A DNA stretch of 64,000 nucleotides. Source: Prado023 sp963777855 (GTDB lineage Bacteria; Actinomycetota; Actinomycetes; S36-B12; CAIYMF01). Below, one piece after another: positions 10,328 to 21,078 of the stretch. Below the pieces are notes generated by a model. That model had not been told where the DNA came from and searched no databases. It saw only the letters and a program-made list of their open reading frames with translations. The position numbers and the translations under genes were made by a program. How positions within the stretch are numbered: the first letter of the stretch is position 1; each line of letters starts with the position of its first letter. The stretch spans positions 221,467-285,466 of the forward strand of contig CAVZRW010000009.1 of the NCBI GenBank assembly GCA_963777855.1. The letters run 5' to 3'.

Positions 10328-11260
10328 GTGACCACGTACCCGATCGACGACCTGCTCGTGCTGCTCGACCTCGAGCGCCGCTCGGGTGACATATTCGTGG
10401 GCACCAGCCACGACGTGACCTACACGCGCATCTTCGGCGGGCAGGTCGCCGCCCAGGCGCTCGTGGCCGCGGGGCGCACGGTGGACACCGAGCGGTACGT
10501 GCACTCGCTGCACGCGTACTTCCTGCGCCCCGGCGACCCGAAGGCGCCCGTGGAGTTCCACGTCGAGCGGATGCGCGACGGCCGCGGGTTCAGCGTGCGG
10601 CGCGTCCTGGCCCACCAGCACGGCAAGGTCACGTTCGCGATGAGCGCCTCGTTCCACCTGCCCGAGGCCTCGACGATCGTGCACACGATGCGCGCCCCCA
10701 CGGTTCCGCCGCCCGACGAGCTGCCGTCGCTGCGCGAGCTGATGGCCCCGAACCTCGAGCACCTGCCGCCCATCCTGGTGGACGTGACCCTGCCGGTCGA
10801 CGTGCGACCGGTGCGCGGCTTCGCCGAGAGCCTGGTCGAGTGGTGGGGGGACGCGTACGCCGACCATCCCACCCAGCTCGGCGGCGGCGACTACCCCGGG
10901 GAGGACGTGGTCTGGTTCCGTGCCGACGGCCCCATGCCCGAGGACCCGCTGCTGCACGTCTGCGTGGCGACCTACTTCTCGGACGCGACCCTGCTGGATG
11001 CCGTGCAGCGCCGTCACGGGTACTACGTCGGGTCCGGTGACCTCGACGTGGCCAGCCTCGACCATGCGATGTGGTTCCACCGGCCGTACCGCGCAGACGA
11101 GTGGTCGCTGTACCTGGCCCAGTCGCCCGCCGCGGATCGTGGGCTGGGATTCGCCCGCGGCCGGATGTTCGACGAGCACGGGGACCTGATGATCTCGATC
11201 ACCCAGGAGGGGCTGTTCCGGCGGCCGGCGCCGCCCGGCCAACCGCTGGCGCGTCAGTGA
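10328..11260 (+). CDS. tesB: Acyl-CoA thioesterase II
   Basis: This enzyme hydrolyses acyl-CoA to free acid and CoA with a double hot-dog fold. From the GTG at 10328 the protein is 310 residues, close to the usual 285-300. The N-terminal hot dog has RIFGGQVAAQALVAA and VHSLHAYFLRPGDP. The C-terminal one has the catalytic aspartate region ATYFSDATLLDAV, then SLDHAMWFHRPYRADEW and ISITQEGLFR with the conserved Gln. The frame is open far upstream, but nothing before 10328 resembles the family and that part is simple repeat. It is divergent from gcdH and overlaps the convergent MFS gene by seven bases. Confidence 0.88.
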   Translation: MTTYPIDDLLVLLDLERRSGDIFVGTSHDVTYTRIFGGQVAAQALVAAGRTVDTERYVHSLHAYFLRPGDPKAPVEFHVERMRDGRGFSVRRVLAHQHGKVTFAMSASFHLPEASTIVHTMRAPTVPPPDELPSLRELMAPNLEHLPPILVDVTLPVDVRPVRGFAESLVEWWGDAYADHPTQLGGGDYPGEDVVWFRADGPMPEDPLLHVCVATYFSDATLLDAVQRRHGYYVGSGDLDVASLDHAMWFHRPYRADEWSLYLAQSPAADRGLGFARGRMFDEHGDLMISITQEGLFRRPAPPGQPLARQ

Positions 11261-12738
11261 CTGGCGACGGCAGCCGGGTGCGGATCGTGGGAGCCGGGGG
11301 CCGCGGCGAGATTGCCGGGTTCCCCAGTGCCGGAGTCATTGCGTGGCTGGACGCCCCGGGGCGGGGAGTTGGTAGGCCGCAAGCCATCGGGCGAGCCGGA
11401 GTCGTTGCGCGGTGCAACGTCGCGCGAGCCGGAGTCGTCGCGCGGGCCGATGCCGGGCGAGCCGGAGTCCTTGCTCGGCTCGACGGCGCGCACCCCGGAG
11501 GCGACGCGCGCCGCGGGGCCCGCCGGCCGGTCGTCGGGCCTCTCCGCCGACCCGAGGGCCTCGGCTCGGGCCAGCGCCGGGCGGCTGATCAGGGCGACGA
11601 GCAGCCCGAGGGCCGCCGATGCGCTGCCGACGGCCAGCCCGTACGAGGACCCGCGCGCATCGATCAGGGCCCCGGCCAGTGCCACCGCGGCGGCGCTGCC
11701 GATGAGCACGCCTGAGATCGACAGGGCCAGCGACTCGGTCAGCCGGGCCCGCGGCAGGGCCCGCTCGATGACCTGGAAGGCCCCGATCATGACCGCCGAC
11801 ACGCCCAGGCCGGACCCGAACATGGCCGCGCCGTAGACCACCAGACCGTCGACGAACGGCAGCGCGGCGGTGGCAGCGGCCACCATGGCCGCGCCCACGA
11901 GGATCTGGCTCGACAGCCGCCATCCACCGGGACGCGCGCCGAGCGCCAGTCCGGTCAGGCCGCTGGACAGCGCGAACACGCCCAGCAGCCAGCCCGTGGC
12001 AGCCAGGGCGCCGCTCTCCTCGGCGAAGGCCACGGTGCTGACCTCGAGCGCGCCGAACACCCCGCCCATCAGCAGCATGAGCAGCGTCAGCACCTGCAGG
12101 GTCCCGTTGCGCCAGATGGGCGGTCCCTCGTGGGCGGCCCCGGGGTTGGGCGGGGGCTGGGTGCGCCGTTGCGCGGCCAGGGCCAGGGCACCCGAGGCTG
12201 CCAGGAGCAGGCCGGTGGCGATGGCCGACCACGGCGCGATGGCCACGGCCAGCGCAGTCGCCAGCGGGGGGCCGACCACGAACGCGACCTCGTCGAGCAT
12301 CGACTCGAAGGCGAAGGCGGTGGTGAGCTCCGAGGAGTCCGAGGCGATGCCGGCCCAGCGGGCGCGCACCATGGCGCCCAGGTTCGGCCCGGTCAGCCCG
12401 GCGACCGTCGCCAGCGCCAGCCATGACCACACCGGCGTGCCCGCAAGGACCGCCACGGTGAGGCCGGCGAGGGCGAGCAGGTGCAGGCCGATGAGCGGGG
12501 GGATCGCGCGGTCCTGGCCGAACCGGTCGGCAAGTCGGGCCCCGATAGGCCCACCGAACGCACCGGCGACGGTGGTGGCCGCCGCCACGGCACCGGCGAT
12601 CGCGTAGGAGCCGGTCGCCGAGACCACGAGGAGGGTCACGGACAGCCCGAGCATGCCCATGGGGAAGCGCCCGACGAAGGCCGCCGCGCTCATGGCGGCG
12701 GTGCCGGGGTGGGCGAAGATCGCACGGAAGGACTGCAT
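11254..12738 (-). CDS. MFS transporter with repetitive C-terminal tail
   Basis: The protein has about twelve hydrophobic helices over residues 1-400, with paired small-residue-rich segments such as GPIGARLADRFGQDRAIP after helix 2, a typical major facilitator loop. It starts MQSFRAIFAHPGTAAMSAAAFVGR, as in a common actinobacterial MFS group of unknown substrate. The last 90 residues are hydrophilic and contain at least five DSGS/NDSG-type units encoded by an imperfect repeat of about 30 bases. The 3' end overlaps the convergent tesB gene slightly. Substrate cannot be inferred. Confidence 0.8.
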   Translation of the reverse strand: MQSFRAIFAHPGTAAMSAAAFVGRFPMGMLGLSVTLLVVSATGSYAIAGAVAAATTVAGAFGGPIGARLADRFGQDRAIPPLIGLHLLALAGLTVAVLAGTPVWSWLALATVAGLTGPNLGAMVRARWAGIASDSSELTTAFAFESMLDEVAFVVGPPLATALAVAIAPWSAIATGLLLAASGALALAAQRRTQPPPNPGAAHEGPPIWRNGTLQVLTLLMLLMGGVFGALEVSTVAFAEESGALAATGWLLGVFALSSGLTGLALGARPGGWRLSSQILVGAAMVAAATAALPFVDGLVVYGAAMFGSGLGVSAVMIGAFQVIERALPRARLTESLALSISGVLIGSAAAVALAGALIDARGSSYGLAVGSASAALGLLVALISRPALARAEALGSAERPDDRPAGPAARVASGVRAVEPSKDSGSPGIGPRDDSGSRDVAPRNDSGSPDGLRPTNSPPRGVQPRNDSGTGEPGNLAAAPGSHDPHPAAVASH

Positions 12739-12909
12739 CAGGTCCTCACTACCCCGGTGGGGTATCCCGGAAACGCGTTCCGGGCGTGTTCGGCGTCACG
12801 TGCGGCTGGGGCCTGCGAGTCGCCCGTGGCCCGGGTCAGCGTGGCCCGGCCCCCGCCACTGGGGTGTCTCCCGGTCCGCGACGTCCGTCAGCACGCGCGC
12901 ACCCCACCC

Positions 12910-15900
12910 TCACTGCGCCCCGGGGACCCGTGGCTGCGGTCCGGCGCCGACGTTGCCGTAGCGGTGCGCCGTGACGCACACGCTCTGCTCGTGCATCCAG
13001 CGCGGGCCCTCGACCCGCACGCTGGCCGCGATGGGCCGGGCGTCCATCCCGGTGCCCGACTCCAGGGCGCGCACGGCGACGTCCCCAGCGGGCTCCGACG
13101 ACAGCCAGCGCACCCGCGCGACCTCGCCGCGGGAGACCCGTGCCCGCGCGGCGTCGGCGCTCTCCACGATGGTGTCCGCCCCCCGCGAGGTCGCGCTGGA
13201 GAGCAGGATCCGGGTGCCGGTGCGCGCCGAGAGCCGGCGGACCGTCTCGAGGTGGGCCGAACTGGTCCCCGCGTCCACGCGGACCAGGATCGGCTTGGCC
13301 AGGGGCCGGTACCGGAACAGGTTGCGCTCCACTGTGAGGCTGGCGTGGTCGCGGACCGCTCCGCCGGTGGTGCTCCACCACGACTCCACGTCGCTGCTGG
13401 TGAGTGCGGACTGGGCCGGGGCCCAGTCGCGCAGGCAGGCGACGTAGTTCTCCCCGCCGGCCTTGGCGGTCGGGCCCACGGCCGAGCGCTTCCACCCGCC
13501 GAAGGGCTGGCGGTTGACCACGGCACCGGTCGTGCCGCGGTTCACGTACGCGTTGCCGGCCTGGATCCGCTCGATCCAGGTCTCGCACTCGGTCACGTCC
13601 AGGGCGTGCAGGCCCGCGGTCAGGCCGTACTCGACCGCGTTCTGCCAGGTGATGGCCGTGTCCAGATCCGGGGCCCGCATGACGCCGAGCACCGGGCCGA
13701 ACCACTCGGTCGTGTGGGTCCAGGAGCCGGGCTGGACGCCGATCTTGACCCCGGGGCTCCACACGTGCCCAGCTCGGTCGAGCTGGCGCGGCTCGACGAG
13801 CCAGGACTCGCCGGGCTCCAGCGTGGTGATCGCGCGCAGCAGCGGGCCCTCCGGCGGGCGGATCACCGGGCCGATGACGGTCGCCGGGTCGGTCGCGGGG
13901 CCCACATGCTCGGTGGTGACCGCGTCGCGCAGCTGGCGGAAGAACGCCGGGTTGTCGTGGACGGAGGCCTCCACGATCGCCAGGCTCGCCGCCGAGCACT
14001 TCTGGCCGGCGTGGCCGAACGCGGAGTGGACCAGGTCCTTCACCGCGGCGTCGATGTCGGCAGTGGCCGAGATCAGCAGCGCGTTCTTCCCGGAGGTCTC
14101 GGCCATGAGGCGCAGGTCGGGTCGCCAGCCGGTGAACAGCCGTGCCGTGGCCCACGAGCCGGTGAGGATCACTCCGTCGACATCGGGGTGGGTGACCAGG
14201 CGCTGGCCCACCTCGTCGTCGCGGGTCGGCACGAACTGCAGCACGTCGCGGGGCACGCCGGCGCGCCACAGCTGCTGGACCAGGATCCACGCGGTGGCCA
14301 CGGTCTCGGGGGCCGGCTTGAGGATCACCGCGTTGCCCGCGGCGAGGCTGGCCAGCACTCCGCCGGCCGGGATCGCGTACGGGAAGTTCCACGGCGGCAC
14401 CACGACGACCACACCCAGCGGGGTGCTGGGGGCCGAGTCGTCGAGGGTCAGGATCGCGGAGCGGCCGTAGTACCGGGCGAAGTCGATCGCCTCGGAGACC
14501 TCGGGGATGCCCTCGGCGATGGTCTTGCCGGCGTCCAGGCACATGGTGGCCAGCGTGTCGTGGCGCTGCTCGTCCATCACCCGCGCGGCCTCCCAGAGCA
14601 GCCGGGCGCGCTCACGGGGCCCCCGGCCCTCCCAGCCGGCAATCGCGGCCCGGGCGACCGCCACCGCCTCGTCGACGACCTCGGGGGTGGCCACGTTGTA
14701 CGCGTACCAGATCGCACCGTCGGCGCTGGGGTTGCGCCCGTCCTCGACGCCGTCGATGCGCTCGTCGCCGCCGACCACAACGGGCACGGGCCGGCCCCAG
14801 CCGGGGGAGTGCCGGTTCAGCCCGGCGGCGATCTCCGCGCGCTCGTCGGCGCGGGTGATGTCGATCTCGGCCTGGTTGGCGAACGGGCCGGTGGTGACCG
14901 GCATGGTCTCGACGGGCGCGCCGGGGCCGTGGCGGCGGGATTCGGTGCCCACGGTGTGCCGGGCGGCCACCGCGTCGCGGAAGCGCCGCTCCTGCTCGGC
15001 GAAGGTGGGGGAGCCGGGGGTCAGGCTGAACGAGGCGCGCAGGAAGTTCTCAGGCGCGGTGTTCTCGTCGAGGCGGCGCACCAGGTAGGCGACCGCCGAG
15101 GCGAAGTCGTCGGTGGTGGTCACCGGCGCGTAGAGCAGCACGGCACCGACGTCGCCGACGACGGCCAGCGCCTCGGCGTTGGCCATGCCCTCGAGCATCT
15201 CGATGTCCACCTGGCCGCTGACGCCCCGAGGCGGCCGCGAGCTCCAGGGCCCAGGCGAGGTCGAACAGGTTGTGGCTGGCGATGCCGATGCGCACCGCGT
15301 CGGCATTGTCCGGGCGCAGGGCGGCGTCGACCAGGCGCTTGTAGGAGGCGTCGACGTCGGCCTTGGTCGCGTACGGCGCCGCGGTCCAGCCGTGGATCTG
15401 GGCCTCGACGCTCTCCATCGCGAGGTTCGCGCCCTTGACGATGCGCACCTTGATCGGCGCACCGCCGGCCCCGCGCCGGGCCTGGGCCCACCCGAGCAGG
15501 TGGGCGAACACGGCGTGGCTCTCGGGCAGGTAGGCCTGCAGCACGATGCCGGCCTCGAGGTCGGCGAACTCCGGCTCGGCGAGCACCTCGGTGAACGCGT
15601 CGACGGTCAGGGCGAGGTCGCGGTACTCCTCCATGTCGAGGTTCACGAACGTCGGCGGGGTGGTGGCGCGCGCAGCGCGGTAGAGCCGGCGCAGCCGCTC
15701 GGTGACCCGCGCCACGGAGCCTTCGTGGTCGTAGGAGCTCAGCTGGGCGGCGACTGCGGAGATCTTCACCGAGATGTAGGTGACCTCGGGGCGGTTGAGC
15801 ATCTCGATCACGCGCTCGAGTCGGTGGGTGGCCTCGTCCTCGCCGAGCACCGCCTCGCCCAGGACGTTGATGTTCAGCCGTGCCCCGTCGCCAGCCCGCT

Positions 15901-16333
15901 TGGCCAGGTGCTTGGCCAGGGGTGCGCGCTCGGCGGGCAGGATGATGCCCTCGGAGGCCTCGCGGACCTGCCAGTGCACCAGCTTCATCGATGGGCCCGG
16001 CACCACCTTCGAGACCTGGCGCAGCACCTGCAGGCCGGTGTGGTCACGCAGGCCCAGGGCGCGCCGGTTCGACGACGCGGCCGCCGCCTGCAGCGTGCTC
16101 GCCGCACGGGTCGGGTCGGAGATGCGCATCACCTCGTCGGTGAGGGCCATGGTCACCGGCAGCCCGGCGGGGTCGCGCAGCAGGCGGGTCAGCCGCCGGC
16201 GGTTGGCCTTCTCGCGCATCGTGCGGGTGCGTTCGGCCTGCGCCAGCCAGCGAGCGGCACGTGCCACGGCCCGGTCGGTGACCTGGTCGCCGTCGGGCAG
16301 GGGATCGGGCAGGTCGATCGCAGAGGTGTCCAC
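12910..16333 (-). CDS. putA: Bifunctional proline dehydrogenase / glutamate-semialdehyde dehydrogenase, one frameshift
   Basis: PutA oxidises proline to P5C with FAD and then to glutamate with NAD. Residues 1 to about 375 form the proline dehydrogenase barrel (LNINVLGEAVLGEDEATHR, VKISAVAAQLSSYDHEG, VNLDMEEYRDLALTVDAF, VKGANLAMESVEAQIHGW). The rest is an aldehyde dehydrogenase with VVVPPWNFPYAIPAGG, ETSGKNALLIS and the cysteine motif FGHAGQKCSAASLA. A single shift near 15,215, at a GC run, breaks the frame between SHNLFDLAWALELAA and DIEMLEGMANAEALAVV. Both sides are collinear with the family, so the gene is probably intact in the organism. The size of about 1,140 residues fits actinobacterial PutA without a DNA-binding domain. 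Confidence 0.9.
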
Positions 16334-16558
16334 GGGGCCATCGTCGTCCTGCCTGCCGGGTGACTCAATGCGGCAGACGTCCCGCGCGGGTGGGGATTTC
16401 GGGGGTCGGGGGGCGGTCAGGGCGTCCGTTGCCGGCCGGAACCCGGAGGCTCAGTCCGAGGGGTGGACGTGAGTTGTGGACACGGGTTCGCGCGGCGTGT
16501 CGCGAGCGTCCGGAATCGGTCGGGTTGCGGACGGTTCGCCCGGGACGGGTGATCGTGG

Positions 16559-16655
16559 GGCCTGCCTCCCGAGGTCTGGCGGGGGGTGGGGGAGAGGGCA
16601 ACCGTTCCGCGCATCCGGCCCCCACGTGGCTGGGAGCTTGACAGTCACTCGCGGC
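16559..16655. repeat. 97-bp intergenic repeat, copy A
   Basis: This 97-base block is repeated at 22935-23031 in the same orientation with only a few substitutions and small indels. Shared words include GGGGGAGAGGGCAACCGTTCC and AGCTTGACAGTCACTCGCGG. It lies about 225 bases upstream of the putA start. The whole gap 16334-16951 otherwise shows no gene. Confidence 0.85.
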
Positions 16656-16951
16656 ACTGTGACGCAGCCGCCCCAGTCCCCGACGTCCCAGGACCCACCT
16701 GGGGCCAAGCTGCCGAGCCGCCGGCCCGGGACGCTCGCGCCTGAGTGACTGCGGCCGGTGCCGACTGGAATCGGCGCATCTCGGCGTGACCGCTGGCATC
16801 GCCGGTCGCCACGGGCGCATCGTCATCTTCGCCGGTCCGGCACGCCTGGCTGATTGGGCGAGGACATTCGCCCCTACCGATCGCGTCTCCCAGGGACCAC
16901 CTTGGGTGTAGCGGATGACACACATCCGGAGAGGACTGAGGGGTGAGGACT

Positions 16952-17413
16952 ATGGCCACCTACACGCTGAGGCGCAGCGTGCATATCAATGCTCCCCTGG
17001 GCGACTCGTTCACGTACCTGAAGAACCCGGCGAACATGTTCACCACGTTCCCCGGCGTCAAGATCTCCGACGTTCGCCTGACCCCCGACGGGGTGGGATC
17101 GAGCAACCACTTCTCGATGCGCACCATGGGCGTGTTCTACGAGCGAGGCACCCACGAGCTCGTCGAGGTCGTTCCCAACGAGACACTTGTCATCCGCAGC
17201 CATCCCTTCGGTGTGAGCAACGGGCCACTGTGGACCTGGACCTTCCGCTCCGAGGACGGCGGCACACGAGTGGAACTCGACGTCCGCGACGAAGTCCCGA
17301 AGATCCTGCTCCCCCTCGAGCAGCTGACCGGCAAGGCGCTGGACAAGAGCTACACGGTGTGGCTGAACGCCATCAAGGCGAACGTGGAAGCACTGGCCGG
17401 CGAAGCACAGTAG
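16952..17413 (+). CDS. SRPBCC (START/Bet v1-like) family protein
   Basis: The 153-residue protein has the SRPBCC pattern: an N-terminal strand with RRSVHINAPLGDSFTYLKNP, a central sheet (GSSNHFSMRTMGVFYERGTHELVEVVPNE) and a long C-terminal helix (LEQLTGKALDKSYTVWLNAIKANVEAL). Such proteins bind hydrophobic ligands in a cavity; some are cyclases or lipid carriers. Nothing shows which ligand. ATG at 16952 is preceded by GGTGAGG; a GTG at 16943 with GGAGAGG upstream is an alternative adding three residues. It stands alone, but a related SRPBCC gene sits at 20147-20638. Confidence 0.75.
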   Translation: MATYTLRRSVHINAPLGDSFTYLKNPANMFTTFPGVKISDVRLTPDGVGSSNHFSMRTMGVFYERGTHELVEVVPNETLVIRSHPFGVSNGPLWTWTFRSEDGGTRVELDVRDEVPKILLPLEQLTGKALDKSYTVWLNAIKANVEALAGEAQ

Positions 17414-17639
17414 CCGCCGAGCACGGGCGGCTCTCGGCGTCACCGGCTGACCTGGTCATGAGTCACGGCTCCGCCCGCCTTTGAGCCGTGGGAGTCCGGC
17501 CGTGGGCCTGTCAGACGCCGACACCCGTGGCCGCGATGGCGCCCCCACTAGCGCGCGTCACGCGGCGCATAGACGCAACTTCTCGACGGCGTCGGCGGGG
17601 TTCAACGCGGATGAGGCAAGCCTGCTGGGCGCGGGCGGG

Positions 17640-18485
17640 TCAGGGCCCGGTCTCAAGTGGCAGGCTGCGGTCAGCGCACCATTCCACCAGGCCACCGTCA
17701 TACACGGCGACGTCTGGGTGGCCCAGGCGGACCAGCACGTTGGCCAGGCTGGACGCTGCCGCCCCGGCGCCGCAGTAGGTGATCACCCGGTCGGCGTCCA
17801 GCACTGGGCCGACCTTGTCCCGCAGTTCAGGCAGCGGCCGGTAGCAGCCGGTGTCCCGGTCGAGGATCTCCCATGCGGTGACGTTGGCGGCACCGGGGAT
17901 GTGCCCGCGGCGGCCGTACTCGTTGGCCTCCCCGCGGTGCACCCTGCGACCCAGGGCATCGACCAGCTGCACGTGCGGGTGGTCGATCGCAGCCAGCACC
18001 TCGTCCTTGTCGACCAGCAGGCCCGGCCGAGGGTGGGCCTCGAAACGGGCCGGTGGGTAGCCGCAGGGCTGGTCGCAGGTGGGGCGCCCGGCGGCCTGCC
18101 ACGCGCCCCACCCGCCGTCGAGGACGGCCGCCTGGTCGTGGCCGAACGCACGCAGCAACCACCACATCCGGGCCGCCCACATGGTCTCCCGACGGTCGTA
18201 GAGCACGACCCGGTGCTCGTTGCCGATCCCCAGCCCGCCGACCACGTCTTCGAAGTGCTCGGCGGTGGGCGCGGTCATCGACCGGCGGGACCGGTCCGGG
18301 TCGTGCACCGTGAACAGGTCCAGGAACCCGCTGCCCGGGATGTGCGCGCGGCGGTACTCCCCCTCACCGGTGCGGATCCTGGGCAGGAACAGCAGCTTGG
18401 TGATCTGCACGGTCGCGTCGAACACCCGCAGGTCCGGATCATCAAGATGCTCGGCCAACCAGTCGACCGACACCAGCGGTTCCAT
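17640..18485 (-). CDS. sseA: Two-domain rhodanese (sulfurtransferase)
   Basis: Rhodaneses transfer sulfane sulfur, classically from thiosulfate or 3-mercaptopyruvate, to a thiophilic acceptor. The 281-residue protein has two rhodanese domains. The first (residues 1-135) is inactive, with YDRRETMWAARMWWLLRAFG where a cysteine loop would be. The second (145-281) has the active loop VITYCGAGAAASSLANVLVRLG, in which Cys is catalytic; the loop CGAGAA differs from classic TST (CRxGxT) and MST (CGSGVT) loops. A 30-base repeat with a possible leader peptide lies about 215 bases upstream of the start. Confidence 0.88.
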   Translation of the reverse strand: MEPLVSVDWLAEHLDDPDLRVFDATVQITKLLFLPRIRTGEGEYRRAHIPGSGFLDLFTVHDPDRSRRSMTAPTAEHFEDVVGGLGIGNEHRVVLYDRRETMWAARMWWLLRAFGHDQAAVLDGGWGAWQAAGRPTCDQPCGYPPARFEAHPRPGLLVDKDEVLAAIDHPHVQLVDALGRRVHRGEANEYGRRGHIPGAANVTAWEILDRDTGCYRPLPELRDKVGPVLDADRVITYCGAGAAASSLANVLVRLGHPDVAVYDGGLVEWCADRSLPLETGP

Positions 18486-18700
18486 GACGGCACCCCCATC
18501 CCGGGTCGTGCGAACCCACGTCTCCCACGACCGACGCTACGGACCGCGGGTGGCGGGCAGAAGTGCCATCCGACCCCAGCCAGTCGCCCCTCCCGTGACC
18601 GGCCCGGCTCCCGCCCGCCCGCCACGCGGTCGGCTGGACCCGGGACTTGTCGGCACTGCCCGCGTGCGACCACATCTCTGTGGGCGTGATGCCCGCCCAA

Positions 18701-18730
18701 CGTGCGCGACAGGCGGCGATGTGGGGCACC
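18701..18730. repeat. 30-bp intergenic repeat, family 2 copy 1
   Basis: The + strand word CGTGCGCGACAGGCGGCG (18701-18718) continues to a GCAC. Related copies lie at 20071, 20863 and 24999 in the same orientation. Read on the minus strand it starts with GTG and encodes VPHIAACRARWAG. It sits in the 330-base gap between the rhodanese and esterase genes, which has no other recognisable gene. Confidence 0.6.
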
Positions 18731-18815
18731 AGGCGCGCCGCATGACGGGTCGTGTCAACGCCGGCTCCAGCCGCGCGAAGAGCGCTTCCGAGGTGTCAAA
18801 CCGAATCGGCGGGGC

Positions 18816-19878
18816 TCACATGCCGAACGTGTCTTGGAGGAACGCGATCGTGGGCTCGGTCTGGGTCTGGTCGAAGGCGGGGTCGGCGTGGCTGGCGCCG
18901 GGCAGGATCGTCAGGGTCGAGGTGGCGCCGGCCTTGTCAAGGGCGTCCTTGAGCTGCTGGGACTGGCCCGCGGGCACGTTGCAGTCGGCGTCGCCGTGGG
19001 CCAGCGAGAACGCCGGGACGGTCGCCGCCGTGGCGAGGTAGGACGTCAGGTCGGTGGAGGCGGTCTGGTCGGAGGAGTCCACTGCCGCGCCGAGCCATCG
19101 GGACTCCGGGGAGTCGGCCGTGCCGTGGCACCTGGGACTGCCCCGCGCACGCGGTGACGTCGGCAGCCTGCTCGTCCATCGTCGCGAAGTCGACCGGCCC
19201 GTACCAGGAGACGACCGCCTGGACGGCATCGGACTGGTCGGGGTTGCCGAGGCTGTCGTCATCGAAGATGGTCGCCTGATCCCCGGTGACACCGAGCATG
19301 GTGGCCATCCATCCGCCGGCGCTCTGACCCCACGCGGCGAACTTGTCGGGGTCCAGTCCGTACTCGGTGGCGTTCGCCCGAAGCCAGCGCACGGCGGCCT
19401 TCACGTCCTGCGCACCGGCGGGGTACAGCGCCTCACCCGACAGTCGGTAGTTCACCGCGGCGACGGCGAATCCCTGCTGGACCAGCGTCTGGGCGAGCCC
19501 GGCCTCCATGCCGGAGTCGCCCATCGCGAACGCTCCCCCGTGGATGAGCACGACGACCGGCGCGGCGGTGCTGCCGTCCGACGCGGGCAGGTACAGGTCC
19601 AGGGTCTGGGATGGCGACGTCGAGGCGTAGGCCACGCCGGTCTGCGTGTCCACGGCCTCTCGAACCACTCCGGCTGAGGACCCAGGCTCCGTTGTCGGGG
19701 CATCGGTGCCGGCGGTGCTCGACGCCGCCGTCGAGGGCGCCTGCGTGGCGGTCGACTCCGGCGACGTGGACCCGCTTGCGCACGCTGTGAGGGTCAGCGT
19801 GCCGGCGGCACACAGGGCGACCACCGTCATCAATCTGGTCGGGACGGTGCACGTAACGAAGGGTGTCGCGCGAGGCAT
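18816..19878 (-). CDS. Alpha/beta-hydrolase lipoprotein (esterase/lipase), one frameshift
   Basis: The N-terminus is a lipoprotein signal ending LTLTACAS, so the protein should be exported and lipid-anchored, followed by a Ser/Thr-rich linker. The hydrolase domain shows the oxyanion motif VVLIHGGAFAMGD, the nucleophile elbow FAAWGQSAGGWMA (Ser in GQSAG) and, in the second frame, AHGDADCNVPAGQS with the acid and GASHADPAF with the histidine. This is the carboxylesterase/BD-FAE type related to hormone-sensitive lipase. The frames join near 19,130, where one indel is enough. The ATG at 19878 has an AGGAG site. Substrate unknown. Confidence 0.82.
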
Positions 19879-20070
19879 CGTGGGCTCCTGGTGGGGTGTC
19901 TGAGCAGTCACCAGGACGGTAGCGATCCCGGGTGAGCGGGCCATCTGCTTCGGTTAAGAGTCCAGTGAGAACCCAGGGCGTGGAAACCCGCCTGTGTCCG
20001 CATCGAGCGGGTCGCGCACTGAAGCATCCACGGTAGATGACGGTCATTGTGGCCGGGTGGCCTGCCGCAA

Positions 20071-20101
20071 CGCGCGCGACACTCGGCGAAGTGGCGCACC
20101 C
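20071..20101. repeat. 30-bp intergenic repeat, family 2 copy 2
   Basis: The copy reads CGCGCGCGACACTCGGCG and ends GTGGCGCAC. On the minus strand it begins GTG and encodes VRHFAECRARCG, matching copy 1 residue by residue at RAR and nearby. It lies about 195 bases upstream of the esterase start. Confidence 0.6.
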
Positions 20102-20146
20102 AAGGACATGGTCAACACTGAGTCCGGAGCCGCCAGTGCATGGCCG

Positions 20147-20638
20147 TCACGCCGTGGCGCTCGTCTGCTTCTCGGTCGCCGTCTTGATGCGGCCCACCCG
20201 GGCCTGGAACTGCTTGGTCACGATCTTCTGCGTCCCGAAGATGTTGTCAAGCGCACGCTCCCACCTCGCTCCGCCCCGGCTTACCCCAGCAACGGTCACA
20301 GTGGTCCCCGCGTCCGTGGGTTCGAACGTCCATGTCCATGTGAACACCTCGCCACCCAGGCGCCGGCCGAGGATTGTCATCGTCGGACGCGCCTCGAAGA
20401 CGATGCGCTGGTCGGGCTCGACTTCCACGTACTTGATCGCGACGTTCTCGATAGGGAAGCCGAACATCTTGGCCACGAGCCGAGCAGTTGTCCCCACACC
20501 GTCGCCGGTCACCGCGGCCTCAACCACGCCGTACGTGGGGTCCTCGTCGTAGATCCTGCGTGGGTCGCGGCAATACTCGAAGACCGCGGGCGCGGGCGCA
20601 CCGATTGATTCAGTCACCATCACCCTGATGTCGGCCAT
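20147..20638 (-). CDS. SRPBCC family protein
   Basis: This 163-residue protein begins MADIRVMVTESIGAPAPAVFEYCRDPRRIY, the usual first strand and helices of SRPBCC/polyketide-cyclase folds. It continues with FPIENVAIKYVEVEPDQRIVFEARP and FTWTWTFEPTDAGTTVTVAG and ends in the long helix NIFGTQKIVTKQFQARVGRIKTATEK. It resembles the protein at 16952-17413 in layout, and the two may be distant paralogues. The start has GAGGAGG upstream. No ligand or pathway can be assigned. Confidence 0.75.
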   Translation of the reverse strand: MADIRVMVTESIGAPAPAVFEYCRDPRRIYDEDPTYGVVEAAVTGDGVGTTARLVAKMFGFPIENVAIKYVEVEPDQRIVFEARPTMTILGRRLGGEVFTWTWTFEPTDAGTTVTVAGVSRGGARWERALDNIFGTQKIVTKQFQARVGRIKTATEKQTSATA

Positions 20639-20862
20639 CTCGTCCGACCTCCTCTCATTGGGGCCTGAATGGGTCCTCTGCTTCTGCGCGCCCCATACCT
20701 GTGGGCCGTCTCCCTCTGACCTCAGTTCAACACCAAGGTGGCCGATGGGGTAGAGGCCATCGGCCTACCCATCACCAGGTGGGTAACGCCAGGTCGGTGC
20801 CGCGACCATCCCAGCCGGAGACGAGGCCCGTCCGGCGACGCCGGACCCGATTCGCATGACGT

Positions 20863-20893
20863 AGACGCGCGACAGGCGGCGGCGTCGCACCGC
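20863..20893. repeat. 30-bp intergenic repeat, family 2 copy 3
   Basis: The copy reads GACGCGCGACAGGCGGCGGCGTCGCACCGCC in pieces; it is two bases shorter than copies 1, 2 and 4 in the leader part. It lies 225 bases upstream of the SRPBCC gene start at 20638. The 440-base gap 20639-21078 holds no other recognisable feature. Confidence 0.55.
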
Positions 20894-21078
20894 CATCCGA
20901 CCCATCGGGTGTTCTCCGGCTCCCCACTCTCCCCAATCAGGTGTTGGCGCCCGGGAGTGGACTTGGCGGCTCATGGCGGGCCTGGGCACCGAGCACCCGG
21001 GCGCGGTCGGCGGTGCCCGACGTCAAGCCATGCCAACTGCCAACTCGGTGGTGACCGGAGGCTCAGTGGCATGGGCTG

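Noticed and set aside
12481..15438. A plus-strand open frame of 985 codons
   Set aside because: It is antisense to the MFS and putA genes, has no domain, and shows the low-complexity composition of shadow frames.
17137..17600. A fifth copy of the 30-bp element near 17,540
   Set aside because: Only GCGCGTCACGCGGCGCAT matches loosely, at a level expected by chance in this GC-rich sequence.
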